Source of the DNA: Pseudovibrio sp000156235
Lineage (GTDB): Bacteria > Pseudomonadota > Alphaproteobacteria > Rhizobiales > Stappiaceae
Assembly: GCF_000156235.1 (NCBI RefSeq)
Contig: NZ_DS996808.1
Span: 434,001-498,000, forward strand
Length of the DNA stretch: 64,000 nt
Direction: 5' to 3'
A program made the position numbers and the translations under genes. The stretch's first letter is position 1. Each line of letters begins with the position of its first letter. Below the pieces are notes generated by a model, which saw nothing but the letters and a program-made list of their open reading frames with translations, did no database searches and was not told the DNA's origin. Of the stretch, positions 42,869-51,962 are shown piece by piece.

Positions 42869-43807
42869 TCAGTAGGCTGGAGCGTGGGTTTCTTCCCGCT
42901 CGCTCAGGTCCATCAGAATCTCCGCAAAGCATTGAGCTGCACTGTCCAATGTCTCGCCTGCACGCATATTGAGGCCAACTGATCCTACTGTTGCGCGGGT
43001 ATCGATGGGCAGTTCCACAAACTGGCCGCACTCGATCTCACGGGCGATCACGCCGCGAGAAATGATCCAGATTGCATTGTATTCCTGCGTGAATGCCCGG
43101 CCGAATGAGTCAGATACCGTCTCGATCGCTTGCTCTGGTTCCGGGATGCCATGTTCAATGAAGAGACGGTCCACGAAAGGGCGGATAATCGAGGCTGCGG
43201 AAGGCATTAGGACCGGAAAAGCGTCTAGTTCACTCACGCTGATTTGCGGTTTGCCTGCCAAAGGATGGTTCTTGTCGACAGCAAACACAACACGTTCGCG
43301 ATAGTGCGGCTCAAACACTAATCCCTGCATATTTTCAGGTGCGGGAAGGCGGCCCATAACCAGATCCAGCTCACCGTTTCGTAGTTGATCGAGCAGCACG
43401 TGGTTCTCACCGGTCACGATATGCAGTCGATTGCGCAACCCTGTATCAAGGAAAGCTTTGACGGCTTGTGGAATGAGCGAAGCAGCGACAGTTGGTAGCG
43501 CGCCGATGCGGACCATTGGCCCGTCGCTATAGCTGAGCTGAGATAATGCATTGATGCCGTTACGGGCAGCCGCTAGACTGGTGCCTGCATGGCGCAGGAA
43601 CACCTCACCATAGTGGGTGATGCGAATGCCGCGCCCGTCTTTTTCAATCAACGGTTGGCCGCAGATTTCTTCCAGTTCACGGATAGTCCGCGTGACAGCG
43701 GGTTGGGTCAGATGAAGGACCTCCGCAGCGCGGCTTACGCTGTTCTGGCGAGATACCTCAACAAAAGCTTCCAAATGCCTGAGCTTTAATCTGCGCAAGT
43801 TATTCAT
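42869..43807 (-). CDS. pcaQ: LysR-family activator PcaQ
   Basis: A 312-residue LysR protein from ATG 43807. HTH: LKLRHLEAFVEVSRQNSVSR and AAEVLHLTQPAVTRTIREL; effector domain with VRIGALPTVAASLIPQAV, ELDLVMGRLPAPENMQGL and AIWIISRGVIAREIE. This group is PcaQ, which activates the pca operon in response to beta-carboxy-cis,cis-muconate or its lactone. It is divergent from pcaL with an 83-base gap that contains the LysR box. Confidence 0.9.
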   Translation of the reverse strand: MNNLRRLKLRHLEAFVEVSRQNSVSRAAEVLHLTQPAVTRTIRELEEICGQPLIEKDGRGIRITHYGEVFLRHAGTSLAAARNGINALSQLSYSDGPMVRIGALPTVAASLIPQAVKAFLDTGLRNRLHIVTGENHVLLDQLRNGELDLVMGRLPAPENMQGLVFEPHYRERVVFAVDKNHPLAGKPQISVSELDAFPVLMPSAASIIRPFVDRLFIEHGIPEPEQAIETVSDSFGRAFTQEYNAIWIISRGVIAREIECGQFVELPIDTRATVGSVGLNMRAGETLDSAAQCFAEILMDLSEREETHAPAY

Positions 43808-43819
43808 AACAATCTCAAT

Positions 43820-43842
43820 ATGATTAATCTGGATAATATCAT
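43820..43842. promoter_or_regulatory. Candidate PcaQ box
   Basis: ATGATTAATCTGGATAATATCAT region: arms ATGAT and ATCAT with inner ATTA and TAAT, and a T-N11-A core at 43824-43836. It lies 13-35 bases upstream of pcaQ and about 50 bases upstream of pcaL, the expected position for a LysR activator site in a divergent promoter. Confidence 0.55.
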
Positions 43843-43890
43843 TATTCATTTTGAAAAGGGTATGCAATTTATCCGTTTAGGGGGATGTGC

Positions 43891-45090
43891 ATGCACTTCA
43901 TAGACTTAAACGCGACCGCGCTTCACTTCAAAAAGACCAGCTCGGACACAGCTGCTCCAGCGCTTGTTCTGATCAACTCATTGGGAACGGACTTTCGCAT
44001 TTGGGATGAGTTTCTGCTTCATCTCGGGCATCAAGGCGAAGTTCTGACCTATGATAAACGCGGGCATGGTCTTTCTGGTGTTGGGGACGCGCGTTACTCC
44101 ATTGATTTGCATATGCGAGACCTTGCTGCACTCATGGACAGTCAGGGCATCAAGAATGCGGTGATTTGCGGTGTATCTGTAGGGGGAATGATCGCAATGG
44201 CGCTGCAGGCAGCCCGACCAGATTTGGTCAGAGGGCTCATCCTGTGTGACACCGCACCGCGCATTGGTGACCCTCAGGGGTGGCAAGACCGCATCGACGC
44301 GATTGAGGCCAACGGGATGGAGGGGATCGCCGATGCGGTGATGTCCCGTTGGTTCTCATCAGGCTTTCAGGATTGTTCGCCTGCTTCTGTCGCAGGTTAT
44401 CGCAACCTGTTGTGCCGGACACCGGCGGAGGGGTACCTTGGCACTTGCGCTGCCATTCGTGATGCGGATCTGACATGCTCAGCAGCCCAGATCGACGTGC
44501 CCGTTCTGTGCATAGCAGGGGAGGATGATCAGTCCACGCCACCAGAGCTGGTGGAAGAGATGACAAACCTCATCCCGAACGCCAAGTTTGAGCGGGTTCG
44601 TAACTGCGGACATTTGCCGAGCATTGAGCAACCTGAGTATCTGGCGCATCTGGTTCGGCAGGCAATCTCGCGTTGGCCGGGTAACGTTGATCAGCGCGAG
44701 CAGCGTCAAACTGAAATCTACAAACAGGGAATGCAAACACGTCGCCGGGTGTTGGGGGACACCCACGTGAATGCAGCTGAAGTACAAAAGAACAGTTTTG
44801 ATGCGCCATTTCAGGAACTTATTACTGAAGCCGCATGGGGTCATGTATGGTCAAGGCACAACTGGACATTGCGAGAGAGGTCCATTGTAACTATTGCGCT
44901 TCTCGCTGCGTTAGGGCACCTGGATGAAGTAGCCATGCATGTGAGGGCTGCAAGAAACACCGGGGCAACACGGGAAGATATAAGCGAAGCTCTGCTGCAC
45001 ACCGCAATTTATGCTGGTGTGCCAGCCGCAAACAGCGCCATCAAAGTCGTAAAAAATGTGTTCGCGCAGCTTGATGCGTCAGGGGAGTGA
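43891..45090 (+). CDS. pcaL: PcaL: 3-oxoadipate enol-lactonase fused to 4-carboxymuconolactone decarboxylase
   Basis: Bifunctional beta-ketoadipate enzyme of 399 residues. N-domain (1-265) is PcaD: nucleophile in GVSVGGMIAM, acid in GEDDQSTP, His in NCGHLPSIEQPEY. C-domain (275-399) is PcaC: GMQTRRRVLGDTHV, WGHVWSRHNWTLRERSIVTI, HVRAARNTGATREDISEALLH and AGVPAANSAI. The ATG at 43891 is 6 bases after AGGGGG; ATG 43885 is too close. It is the first gene of the pca operon. Confidence 0.93.
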   Translation: MHFIDLNATALHFKKTSSDTAAPALVLINSLGTDFRIWDEFLLHLGHQGEVLTYDKRGHGLSGVGDARYSIDLHMRDLAALMDSQGIKNAVICGVSVGGMIAMALQAARPDLVRGLILCDTAPRIGDPQGWQDRIDAIEANGMEGIADAVMSRWFSSGFQDCSPASVAGYRNLLCRTPAEGYLGTCAAIRDADLTCSAAQIDVPVLCIAGEDDQSTPPELVEEMTNLIPNAKFERVRNCGHLPSIEQPEYLAHLVRQAISRWPGNVDQREQRQTEIYKQGMQTRRRVLGDTHVNAAEVQKNSFDAPFQELITEAAWGHVWSRHNWTLRERSIVTIALLAALGHLDEVAMHVRAARNTGATREDISEALLHTAIYAGVPAANSAIKVVKNVFAQLDASGE

Positions 45091-45091
45091 G

Positions 45092-45832
45092 ATGAGCAAG
45101 CCAACGACCAATGCTGGTCCGTTCTTTCCGCGAGATCGAAACTGGCACCCGCAGGCATTGTCGCCCAATTACAAAACGAGTGTGTTGCGGTCACCGCAAA
45201 AAGCACTTCTGTCATTCGGAAATACAATCAGCGAAACCACTGGGCCGGTGTTCGGCCACAATATGCTTGGCGAGCTGGATCATGATCTGGTGTTGAACTA
45301 CGCCAAGCCCGGTGAAAGTGCGTTGGGAGAACGCATCATCGTGCATGGCCACGTTCTGGATGAAGAAGCCAGGCCTGTGCCAAACGCGCTGGTGGAGGTG
45401 TGGCAGGCCAATGCAGGTGGTCGTTACCGTCACAAGAAAGACGGCTATCTGGCTCCGCTTGACCCGAACTTCGGTGGATGTGGCCGCGTCATCACGGATG
45501 AGAACGGCTACTTTGCCTTCCGCACCATTCGTCCCGGACCGTATCCATGGCCAAACGGGGTCAATGACTGGCGTCCTTCACATATCCATTTCTCTCTCTT
45601 CGGTTCTGGTTTCGCGCAGCGTCTGATCACACAGATGTACTTTGAGGGCGATCCGCATATTCCGATGTGTCCGATTGTTCGAACCATCAATGAACCTGCA
45701 GCCATTGAGATGCTTGTTGCCAAGCTGGATATGAACCACACCGTGCCAATGGATGCACGCGCCTATCGATTTGATATTGTTCTGCGCGGACGTCGCTCGA
45801 CCATGTTTGAGAACCGTATGGAGGGCAACTGA
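45092..45832 (+). CDS. pcaH: Protocatechuate 3,4-dioxygenase beta subunit
   Basis: Intradiol ring-cleavage enzyme: protocatechuate plus O2 to 3-carboxy-cis,cis-muconate. 246 residues. The iron ligands (two Tyr, two His) are seen in GRYRHKKDGYLAPLDPNF, PGPYPWPNG and WRPSHIHFSLFG. ATG 45092 is one base after the pcaL stop. It works as a heteromultimer with PcaG. Confidence 0.95.
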   Translation: MSKPTTNAGPFFPRDRNWHPQALSPNYKTSVLRSPQKALLSFGNTISETTGPVFGHNMLGELDHDLVLNYAKPGESALGERIIVHGHVLDEEARPVPNALVEVWQANAGGRYRHKKDGYLAPLDPNFGGCGRVITDENGYFAFRTIRPGPYPWPNGVNDWRPSHIHFSLFGSGFAQRLITQMYFEGDPHIPMCPIVRTINEPAAIEMLVAKLDMNHTVPMDARAYRFDIVLRGRRSTMFENRMEGN

Positions 45833-45833
45833 T

Positions 45834-46445
45834 ATGACTAAACTGGAGTATCTGAAAGAAAGCCCAAGCCAGACCGCTGGCCCTTACGTTCACATTGGTT
45901 GTACCCCAAACTTCATCGGTAATACGGGGATCTTTAAAGAAGACCTTGGTGCCCGCATGGTGAATGAGCAGAGTAAAGGCCAGCGCATCACCATCAAAGG
46001 CCGTGTGTTTGATGGAACCGGCACACCACTAAAAGACGCCATGCTAGAGATCTGGCAGGCAGACAGTGAGGGCCTGTTCAACAGCCCTTCGGAAACACGT
46101 GGAGATGCAGATCCAAACTTTACAGGGTGGGGACGTCAGCCGGTAAATCTGGAAACTGGTGAGTTCTGTTTTGAGACTGTGAAACCGGGTTCTGTGCCGT
46201 TTCCTGATGGCAGAGCGCAAGCGCCGCATATCAACTTTTGGATCGTCGCGCGCGGAATCAACATCGGCCTCAACACGCGCATGTACTTCCCGGAAGAAGA
46301 AGAGGCCAATGCCGCGGATCCGGTGTTGGGCCGTATTGAACATCGCGTGCGAATCCCAACGCTGATCGCCAAGCAATCCGGCGACACCTACACCTTTGAT
46401 ATTTACATTCAGGGTGAAAACGAAACCGTCTTCTTTGATATCTGA
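45834..46445 (+). CDS. pcaG: Protocatechuate 3,4-dioxygenase alpha subunit
   Basis: A 203-residue partner of PcaH, without the iron ligands but with the same fold: SQTAGPYVHIGCTPN, MLEIWQADSEGLFNSP, FTGWGRQPVNLETGEF and PHINFWIVARGIN. One base follows the pcaH stop. Length fits the family. Confidence 0.94.
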   Translation: MTKLEYLKESPSQTAGPYVHIGCTPNFIGNTGIFKEDLGARMVNEQSKGQRITIKGRVFDGTGTPLKDAMLEIWQADSEGLFNSPSETRGDADPNFTGWGRQPVNLETGEFCFETVKPGSVPFPDGRAQAPHINFWIVARGINIGLNTRMYFPEEEEANAADPVLGRIEHRVRIPTLIAKQSGDTYTFDIYIQGENETVFFDI

Positions 46446-46454
46446 TTGATAAAT

Positions 46455-47309
46455 ATGGCTGAATTCTTGTCTCTAAAAGATGCGGTCAAGAAATACCTCA
46501 AAAGCGGCGATATGGCCGCTTTTGAAGGTTTTACGCACCTCATCCCCCACGCTGCTGCCCATGAAGTCATCCGGCAAGGCATTGATGAACTCACCATCGT
46601 CCGCATGACGCCGGATCTTATCTATGATCAGCTCATCGGTATGGGCTTGGTCAAAAAGATGATCTTCTCCTATGCGGGTAATCCGGGAGTTGGTTTGCTG
46701 CGCCGGGTGCGTGATTCAATCGAAAACGGTTGGCCGCGGTCTATTGAGGTTGAAGAGCACTCCCATGCAGCTCTTGCCAATGCCTATGAAGCAGGTGCCG
46801 CAGGACTACCATGCGCTGTCTTTCGTGGGTATCTGGGAACAGAGCTTCAGCGCGTGAATCCGAATATCAGAAGTGTGACCTGTCCCTTTACAGGTGAAGA
46901 ACTGGCAGCTGTGCCATCCATTCGGCCAGATGTCGCCTTCATCCATGCCCTTAAAGCGGATCGCAAAGGCAATGTGCTGATTGAGGGGATTGTTGGCGTA
47001 CAAAAAGAAGCTGTTCTGGCGGCCACATATTCCATCGTGACAGTTGAAGAAGTGGTCGACGAGCTGGACACGCACATGAACGCTTGCATTCTGCCACACT
47101 GGACGGTCTCAGCCATATGCGAAGTGCCAGGTGGGGCACATCCATCTTATGCGCAAGGATACTACGGCAGAGACAACAAGACTTACATCGACTGGGATCC
47201 TATCGCTGCAGATCGCGAAAAGTTTCAGACGTGGATGGAAGAGCATGTGCTGAAGCAGGGGCCAGACGTGTTTGCTGACCGCATCAAAGGGCTGGAGGTG
47301 ACGTCATGA
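46455..47309 (+). CDS. pcaI: 3-oxoadipate CoA-transferase subunit A
   Basis: Subunit A (284 residues) of the enzyme that transfers CoA from succinyl-CoA to 3-oxoadipate. DMAAFEGFTHLIPHAAAHEVIRQ, IFSYAGNPGVGLLRR and PDVAFIHALKADRKGNVLIEG are CatI/PcaI-type features. ATG 46455 (MAEFLSL) is preferred over TTG 46446. The reading overlaps pcaJ by four bases (ATGA). Confidence 0.9.
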   Translation: MAEFLSLKDAVKKYLKSGDMAAFEGFTHLIPHAAAHEVIRQGIDELTIVRMTPDLIYDQLIGMGLVKKMIFSYAGNPGVGLLRRVRDSIENGWPRSIEVEEHSHAALANAYEAGAAGLPCAVFRGYLGTELQRVNPNIRSVTCPFTGEELAAVPSIRPDVAFIHALKADRKGNVLIEGIVGVQKEAVLAATYSIVTVEEVVDELDTHMNACILPHWTVSAICEVPGGAHPSYAQGYYGRDNKTYIDWDPIAADREKFQTWMEEHVLKQGPDVFADRIKGLEVTS

Positions 47310-48097
47310 CTGAGCAAGACTTTACTCCAGACGAGATGATGGCCATCGCCGCTTCCCGTGCCTTGAGCAATACAGATGTCTGCTTTGTCGGTATCGGCCC
47401 ACCATCAGCTGCCTGCAACATCGCGCGTCTTACTCATGCGCCTGATATCACGTTGATCTATGAGAGCGGGACGATTGGCACTGCGCCAGATGTTCTTCCT
47501 CTTTCTATAGGTGATGGTGAACTCTGCGATACGGCGCTGACAACCGTCTCCGTCACTGAGATGTTCCGCTACTGGCTGCAAGGTGGAAAGATCACTGTCG
47601 GTTTTCTGGGGGCAGCGCAGATTGATCGTTTCGCCAATATCAACACAACAGTGGTGGGTGACTACGAGGATCCAACAGTGAGATTGCCGGGCGGTGGCGG
47701 TGCGCCAGAGATTGCGTCGTCCTCTCAGGAAATCTACATCACCATGAAGCAAAGCAAGCGTGGTTTTGTTGAGAAACTGGACTTTTTTACCTCCTTTGGA
47801 CACGGGGAGGGCGGTGACCACCGCGCACGTATGGGCATCACGACAAAAGGCCCATCACTGTTGATTACAGATCTTGCCATCTGGAAACCTGATCCTGTCA
47901 CCAAAGAGCTGACGGTGGTTTCCCTTCATCCGGGTACGACCAAAGAACGGGTGCAACAAACCGTGTCTTGGGCTGTACGTTTCAGTGATGATTTGCAGGA
48001 AACCCCTGCGCCGACTGAGGAGGAACTGTCTGTTCTGCGCGCATTGAAGGCGCGAACAGCGGCGGCGCATGCGGGTAACAGAGTGGAGACGGCCTGA
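47306..48097 (+). CDS. pcaJ: 3-oxoadipate CoA-transferase subunit B
   Basis: Subunit B, 263 residues. FVGIGPPSAACNIARLTHAP, the active-site Glu in LIYESGTIGTAP and LPGGGGAPEIASSSQEIYIT are typical CatJ/PcaJ features. Overlaps pcaI at the start and pcaF at the end (TGATG), so the three genes are translationally linked. Confidence 0.9.
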   Translation: MTEQDFTPDEMMAIAASRALSNTDVCFVGIGPPSAACNIARLTHAPDITLIYESGTIGTAPDVLPLSIGDGELCDTALTTVSVTEMFRYWLQGGKITVGFLGAAQIDRFANINTTVVGDYEDPTVRLPGGGGAPEIASSSQEIYITMKQSKRGFVEKLDFFTSFGHGEGGDHRARMGITTKGPSLLITDLAIWKPDPVTKELTVVSLHPGTTKERVQQTVSWAVRFSDDLQETPAPTEEELSVLRALKARTAAAHAGNRVETA

Positions 48098-49302
48098 TGT
48101 CAGAGGCATATATTTGCGATTATATTAGAACACCAATTGGTCGTTATGGGGGCGCACTGTCTTCAGTTCGGGCGGATGATCTGGGTGCTCTGCCAATCAA
48201 GGCACTGATGGAACGTAACCCTTCCGTTGATTGGGAAGCGGTTGATGAAGTGTATTACGGCTGTGCCAACCAGGCGGGCGAAGACAACCGCAACGTTGCG
48301 CGCATGGTCGCTCTATTGGCGGGCTTGCCAGAAGCTGTTCCGGGGACAACACTGAACCGCCTGTGTGGCTCTGGCATGGATGCCGTGATTGCAGCGGCCC
48401 GTGCGATCAAAACAGGCGAGTGTGATCTGGTGATTGCAGGTGGCGTGGAATCCATGTCTCGTGCACCTTTCGTCATGCCAAAGGCTACTACACCGTTTTC
48501 TCGTGCAAACGAAGTGTTCGACACCACCATCGGCTGGCGCTTCGTGAATCCAAAGATGAAGAAGCAGTTTGGCATCGACAGTATGCCTGAGACTGGTGAG
48601 AACGTGGCCGAAGATTTTGGCATCTCCCGTGCGGATCAGGATGCATTCGCTGCCCGCTCTCAGGCGAAAGCTGCAGCGGCGCAGGAAAATGGCCGCCTTG
48701 CCAAAGAGATCATTGATATAACGATCCCACAGCGCAAAGGCGATCCGATTATCGTATCAGTTGACGAACACCCACGTGCGGGAACGACTGCTGAGAAACT
48801 TGCAAAGCTACCGACACCATTCCGCGAAAACGGCAGCGTCACCGCGGGCAATGCATCCGGCGTGAATGATGGTGCAGCAGCATTGATTGTTGCATCTGCT
48901 GAAGCGGTTAAAAAATATGGCCTCACGCCAATCGCACGCGTGCTGGGTGGAGCAACCGCTGGCGTGTCTCCACGCATCATGGGTATCGGACCTGCACCTG
49001 CTGCAAAGAAGCTCTGCGCACGTTTGGACCTGCAGCCATCCGATTTCGACATCATTGAGCTGAACGAAGCCTTTGCAAGTCAGGGTATCGCTGTCCTTCG
49101 CGAGTTGGGCCTTGATGAAAGCGCCGCGCACATAAACCCGAATGGCGGTGCAATTGCATTGGGTCACCCACTCGGCATGTCTGGTGCGCGCATCACTGGT
49201 ACCGCTGCTCTGGAGCTGAGCCTGCAAGGCAAAAAGCGCGCACTGGCGACCATGTGTATTGGCGTTGGTCAGGGCATCGCAATCGCGCTCGAAAGGGACT
49301 GA
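48097..49302 (+). CDS. pcaF: 3-oxoadipyl-CoA thiolase
   Basis: Cleaves 3-oxoadipyl-CoA to succinyl-CoA and acetyl-CoA. 401 residues. Active-site Cys in LNRLCGSGMDAVIAAARAI, His in NGGAIALGHPLGMSGARI and the second Cys in LATMCIGVGQGIAIALE. Length and motifs are standard for PcaF. Confidence 0.94.
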   Translation: MSEAYICDYIRTPIGRYGGALSSVRADDLGALPIKALMERNPSVDWEAVDEVYYGCANQAGEDNRNVARMVALLAGLPEAVPGTTLNRLCGSGMDAVIAAARAIKTGECDLVIAGGVESMSRAPFVMPKATTPFSRANEVFDTTIGWRFVNPKMKKQFGIDSMPETGENVAEDFGISRADQDAFAARSQAKAAAAQENGRLAKEIIDITIPQRKGDPIIVSVDEHPRAGTTAEKLAKLPTPFRENGSVTAGNASGVNDGAAALIVASAEAVKKYGLTPIARVLGGATAGVSPRIMGIGPAPAAKKLCARLDLQPSDFDIIELNEAFASQGIAVLRELGLDESAAHINPNGGAIALGHPLGMSGARITGTAALELSLQGKKRALATMCIGVGQGIAIALERD

Positions 49303-49303
49303 T

Positions 49304-50374
49304 GTGGTTGTGAGCCTCTTCACAGATCCGGTGTGGAGTGGATTGTTTGGAGATGAGGAGGTGCAAAGTGCCTTCTCACTCGAAGCAACGCTGCAGCACT
49401 ATCTGGCTTACGAAGTGGCTCTCACCAACGCCTTGAGCGAACATGCGCTTATTTTACCAGAAGCAAAAGAAGCTATACTCAAAGGCTGTGAAGGTTTTGA
49501 GCCAGACCTTGCTGCACTGAAAGCGGGCGTTGCCAAAGATGGTCTGCTAATTCCGGCTTTCATCGCGCAGTTGCGTGCCCGCATTGGTGAACCGCACGCT
49601 GCTGCATGCCACAAAACATCCACCAGTCAGGATGTCATGGACACGACATTGGCTTTGACCCTGAAGCAAGTCTCTCAGATCTTGGCCTCTCGTCTGGCAG
49701 CAGTGATTGGTGCACTTGAGACGTTAAAGTCAGCAAACGCCGAGCATACGCTTATGGGCCGAACCCGCATGCAAGTCGCCCTGCCAATCACTGCGGGGGA
49801 TCGCATTGCCACATGGATCGCACCGCTGAAGCGTTATCAGCAGAAACTGGAGGATATAGCAAAGCAGGTATCAGTTCTTCAGTACGGTGGCCCTGTTGGA
49901 ACGTCATCAACACAAGGCGAGCATGCCGAGGCCATTGCCTCGCAAATGGCGGCAGAGCTGGATCTGGGAGTGCCCAACCAGTCATGGCACACACAACGGG
50001 ATAATCTGGTCGATTATGCGAATGTGCTTTCCATGATCTCCGGTAGTCTTGGCAAACTGGGGGCGGATGTCACACTGATGGCTCAACAAGGTGTTGGTGA
50101 AATCAGGCTTACTGGAGGCGGCAACTCGTCCGCCATGGCTCACAAACACAACCCAATCAATGCAGAGCTGCTGGTTACGCTGGCGCGCTACAACAGCACA
50201 CAAGTATCCGCCATGCATAGCGCGCTGGTGCATGAGCAGGAGCGTTCAGGCGCTGCGTGGGCTTTGGAATGGATGACCTTACCCGGCATCTGCATGGCGA
50301 CGGGAGCCGGTCTTCAGAGTGCATTAAAGCTGCTGCAACAAACAGAGTGGATTGGAGCTCCCTTAAGTGATTAA
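49304..50374 (+). CDS. pcaB: 3-carboxy-cis,cis-muconate cycloisomerase
   Basis: Fumarase/aspartase-superfamily enzyme converting 3-carboxymuconate to 4-carboxymuconolactone. About 356 residues. THE superfamily signature is GGNSSAMAHKHNPINAEL; HKTSTSQDVMDT and the second His region MGRTRMQVALPI are also present. Start chosen at GTG 49304, five bases after AAAGGGA; it follows pcaF almost directly. It is shorter than the usual 450-residue enzyme, so the C-terminal helical part is reduced, as in other alphaproteobacteria. Confidence 0.92.
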   Translation: MVVSLFTDPVWSGLFGDEEVQSAFSLEATLQHYLAYEVALTNALSEHALILPEAKEAILKGCEGFEPDLAALKAGVAKDGLLIPAFIAQLRARIGEPHAAACHKTSTSQDVMDTTLALTLKQVSQILASRLAAVIGALETLKSANAEHTLMGRTRMQVALPITAGDRIATWIAPLKRYQQKLEDIAKQVSVLQYGGPVGTSSTQGEHAEAIASQMAAELDLGVPNQSWHTQRDNLVDYANVLSMISGSLGKLGADVTLMAQQGVGEIRLTGGGNSSAMAHKHNPINAELLVTLARYNSTQVSAMHSALVHEQERSGAAWALEWMTLPGICMATGAGLQSALKLLQQTEWIGAPLSD

Positions 50375-50406
50375 CTGCGCCAACTGAGTTTAGAGGGAGA
50401 ATGAGA

Positions 50407-51798
50407 ATGTCCAGTCGCAATGAAGCCATCCAACGGGCGGAAACCTACTTCGACAGCGGCGCATTCCTCAAAGACTTGGCACGATTAATCGCAATCCCTA
50501 CTGAAAGCCAGGAACCTCACTCCAAGCCTCAACTGATGCGCTACCTGAAAGAAGAGATGCGTCCTCTACTCGAACGTCTCGGTTTCAAAACGCATATCTT
50601 CGACAACCCCAACCCAGCTGGTGGGCCTTTCCTCTATGGCGAGCGGATTGAAGACCCAAACCTCCCAACGATCCTCACTTACGGCCATGGTGATGTGGTG
50701 CGTGGACAAGCAGGCAACTGGATGGGTGGCAGAGACCCCTTCGTTTTGGAAGAAGATGGTGATCGCATCTACGGTCGCGGCACGGCTGACAACAAATGCC
50801 AGCACCTCATCAATCTGCAAGCTTTGGGCTGTTTGCTTCAGGAAAAGAAGCAACTGGGCTTCAATTGCAAAGTGATCATTGAAACATCTGAGGAGACAGG
50901 CTCTGCTGGTCTTCAGGAGTTTTTCGAAGAACACAAGAGAATGCTAGCTGCTGATGTGCTCATCGCTTCCGACGGTCCGCGTTTGCAAGCGGATACGCCA
51001 ACTGTTTTCACAGGTGCCCGAGGCGCTCAGACTTTCACCCTGCAAGTTAATCTGCGTGATGGCGCAAACCACTCCGGCAACTGGGGTGGGCTGCTCGCCG
51101 ATCCTGCTATCATCCTTGCCAACGCAATCTCCTGCATTGCTGATGCTCGGGGTCAGATCCAGATTCCGGGCTGGCGTCCAACCAGCCTGACGCCGGACAT
51201 TCGTGAAGCGCTCAGTGAGCTGCCTGTTGGTGATCCTCAGGGACCAACAATCAGTGAAAACTGGGGTGAGGAAGGGCTGACACCTGCTGAGCGGGTGTTC
51301 GGTTGGAACTCCTTTGCCGTTTTGGCCATGAAAAGTGGTGTTCCAGAAGCACCTGTCAACGCCATCGATGGCTATGCTTTCGCTGTCTGCCAACTGCGCT
51401 ATGTGGTGGGTACGGATGTTCAAGGCCTTATCCCGGCACTGCGCGCTCATTTGGATGCGAATGGCTTCAAGGATGTTGAGATCAGACAAGAAGACCGTGG
51501 CTTCTTCCATGCGACCCGTCTTTCTCCGAACAATCCGTGGGTAAAAATGGTCTCTGCTTCCCTAGAAGAAACAAGCGGTAAGAAACCACATGTGCTGCCA
51601 AACCTCGCAGGCTCATTGCCCAACGAGTGTTTTGCTGAAACTCTCGGAATGCCAACAGTTTGGGTGCCACACTCCTATGCTGGATGCTCTCAGCATGCCC
51701 CTAACGAGCACATCCTCAAGCCCGTTGCGCGAGATGCATTGAGAAACATGGTGGCTTTGTTCTGGGATATTTCAGAAAATGGAGCACCCAACGAGTAG
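50407..51798 (+). CDS. M20-family metallohydrolase
   Basis: A 463-residue peptidase/deacylase-type enzyme. Zinc ligands: H in TYGHGDVV, D in GRGTADNKCQH, E-E in ETSEETGSAG, D in IASDGPR and H in CSQHAPNEH. The lid domain lies between residues 200 and 330. It may cleave an aminoacyl, N-acyl or ureido conjugate. ATG 50407 is eight bases from GGGAG. It follows pcaB by 33 bases in the same direction and could be co-transcribed with the pca operon; no such pca gene is known to me. Confidence 0.82.
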   Translation: MSSRNEAIQRAETYFDSGAFLKDLARLIAIPTESQEPHSKPQLMRYLKEEMRPLLERLGFKTHIFDNPNPAGGPFLYGERIEDPNLPTILTYGHGDVVRGQAGNWMGGRDPFVLEEDGDRIYGRGTADNKCQHLINLQALGCLLQEKKQLGFNCKVIIETSEETGSAGLQEFFEEHKRMLAADVLIASDGPRLQADTPTVFTGARGAQTFTLQVNLRDGANHSGNWGGLLADPAIILANAISCIADARGQIQIPGWRPTSLTPDIREALSELPVGDPQGPTISENWGEEGLTPAERVFGWNSFAVLAMKSGVPEAPVNAIDGYAFAVCQLRYVVGTDVQGLIPALRAHLDANGFKDVEIRQEDRGFFHATRLSPNNPWVKMVSASLEETSGKKPHVLPNLAGSLPNECFAETLGMPTVWVPHSYAGCSQHAPNEHILKPVARDALRNMVALFWDISENGAPNE

Positions 51799-51962
51799 GT
51801 AAGGGGCAACTAAAAGCCTTAGATGGCGATCAAAGCTGCTAAAAGCGCTATGATTTAAGGAGCTTATGAAATTCTGTTGAGTGGGCAGTGGAGAAATCAG
51901 ATTTCTTTGAAAAAAATGCATTTGCCCGCTGGACAGGAGAAATCTGGCACCCTATAAGACGC

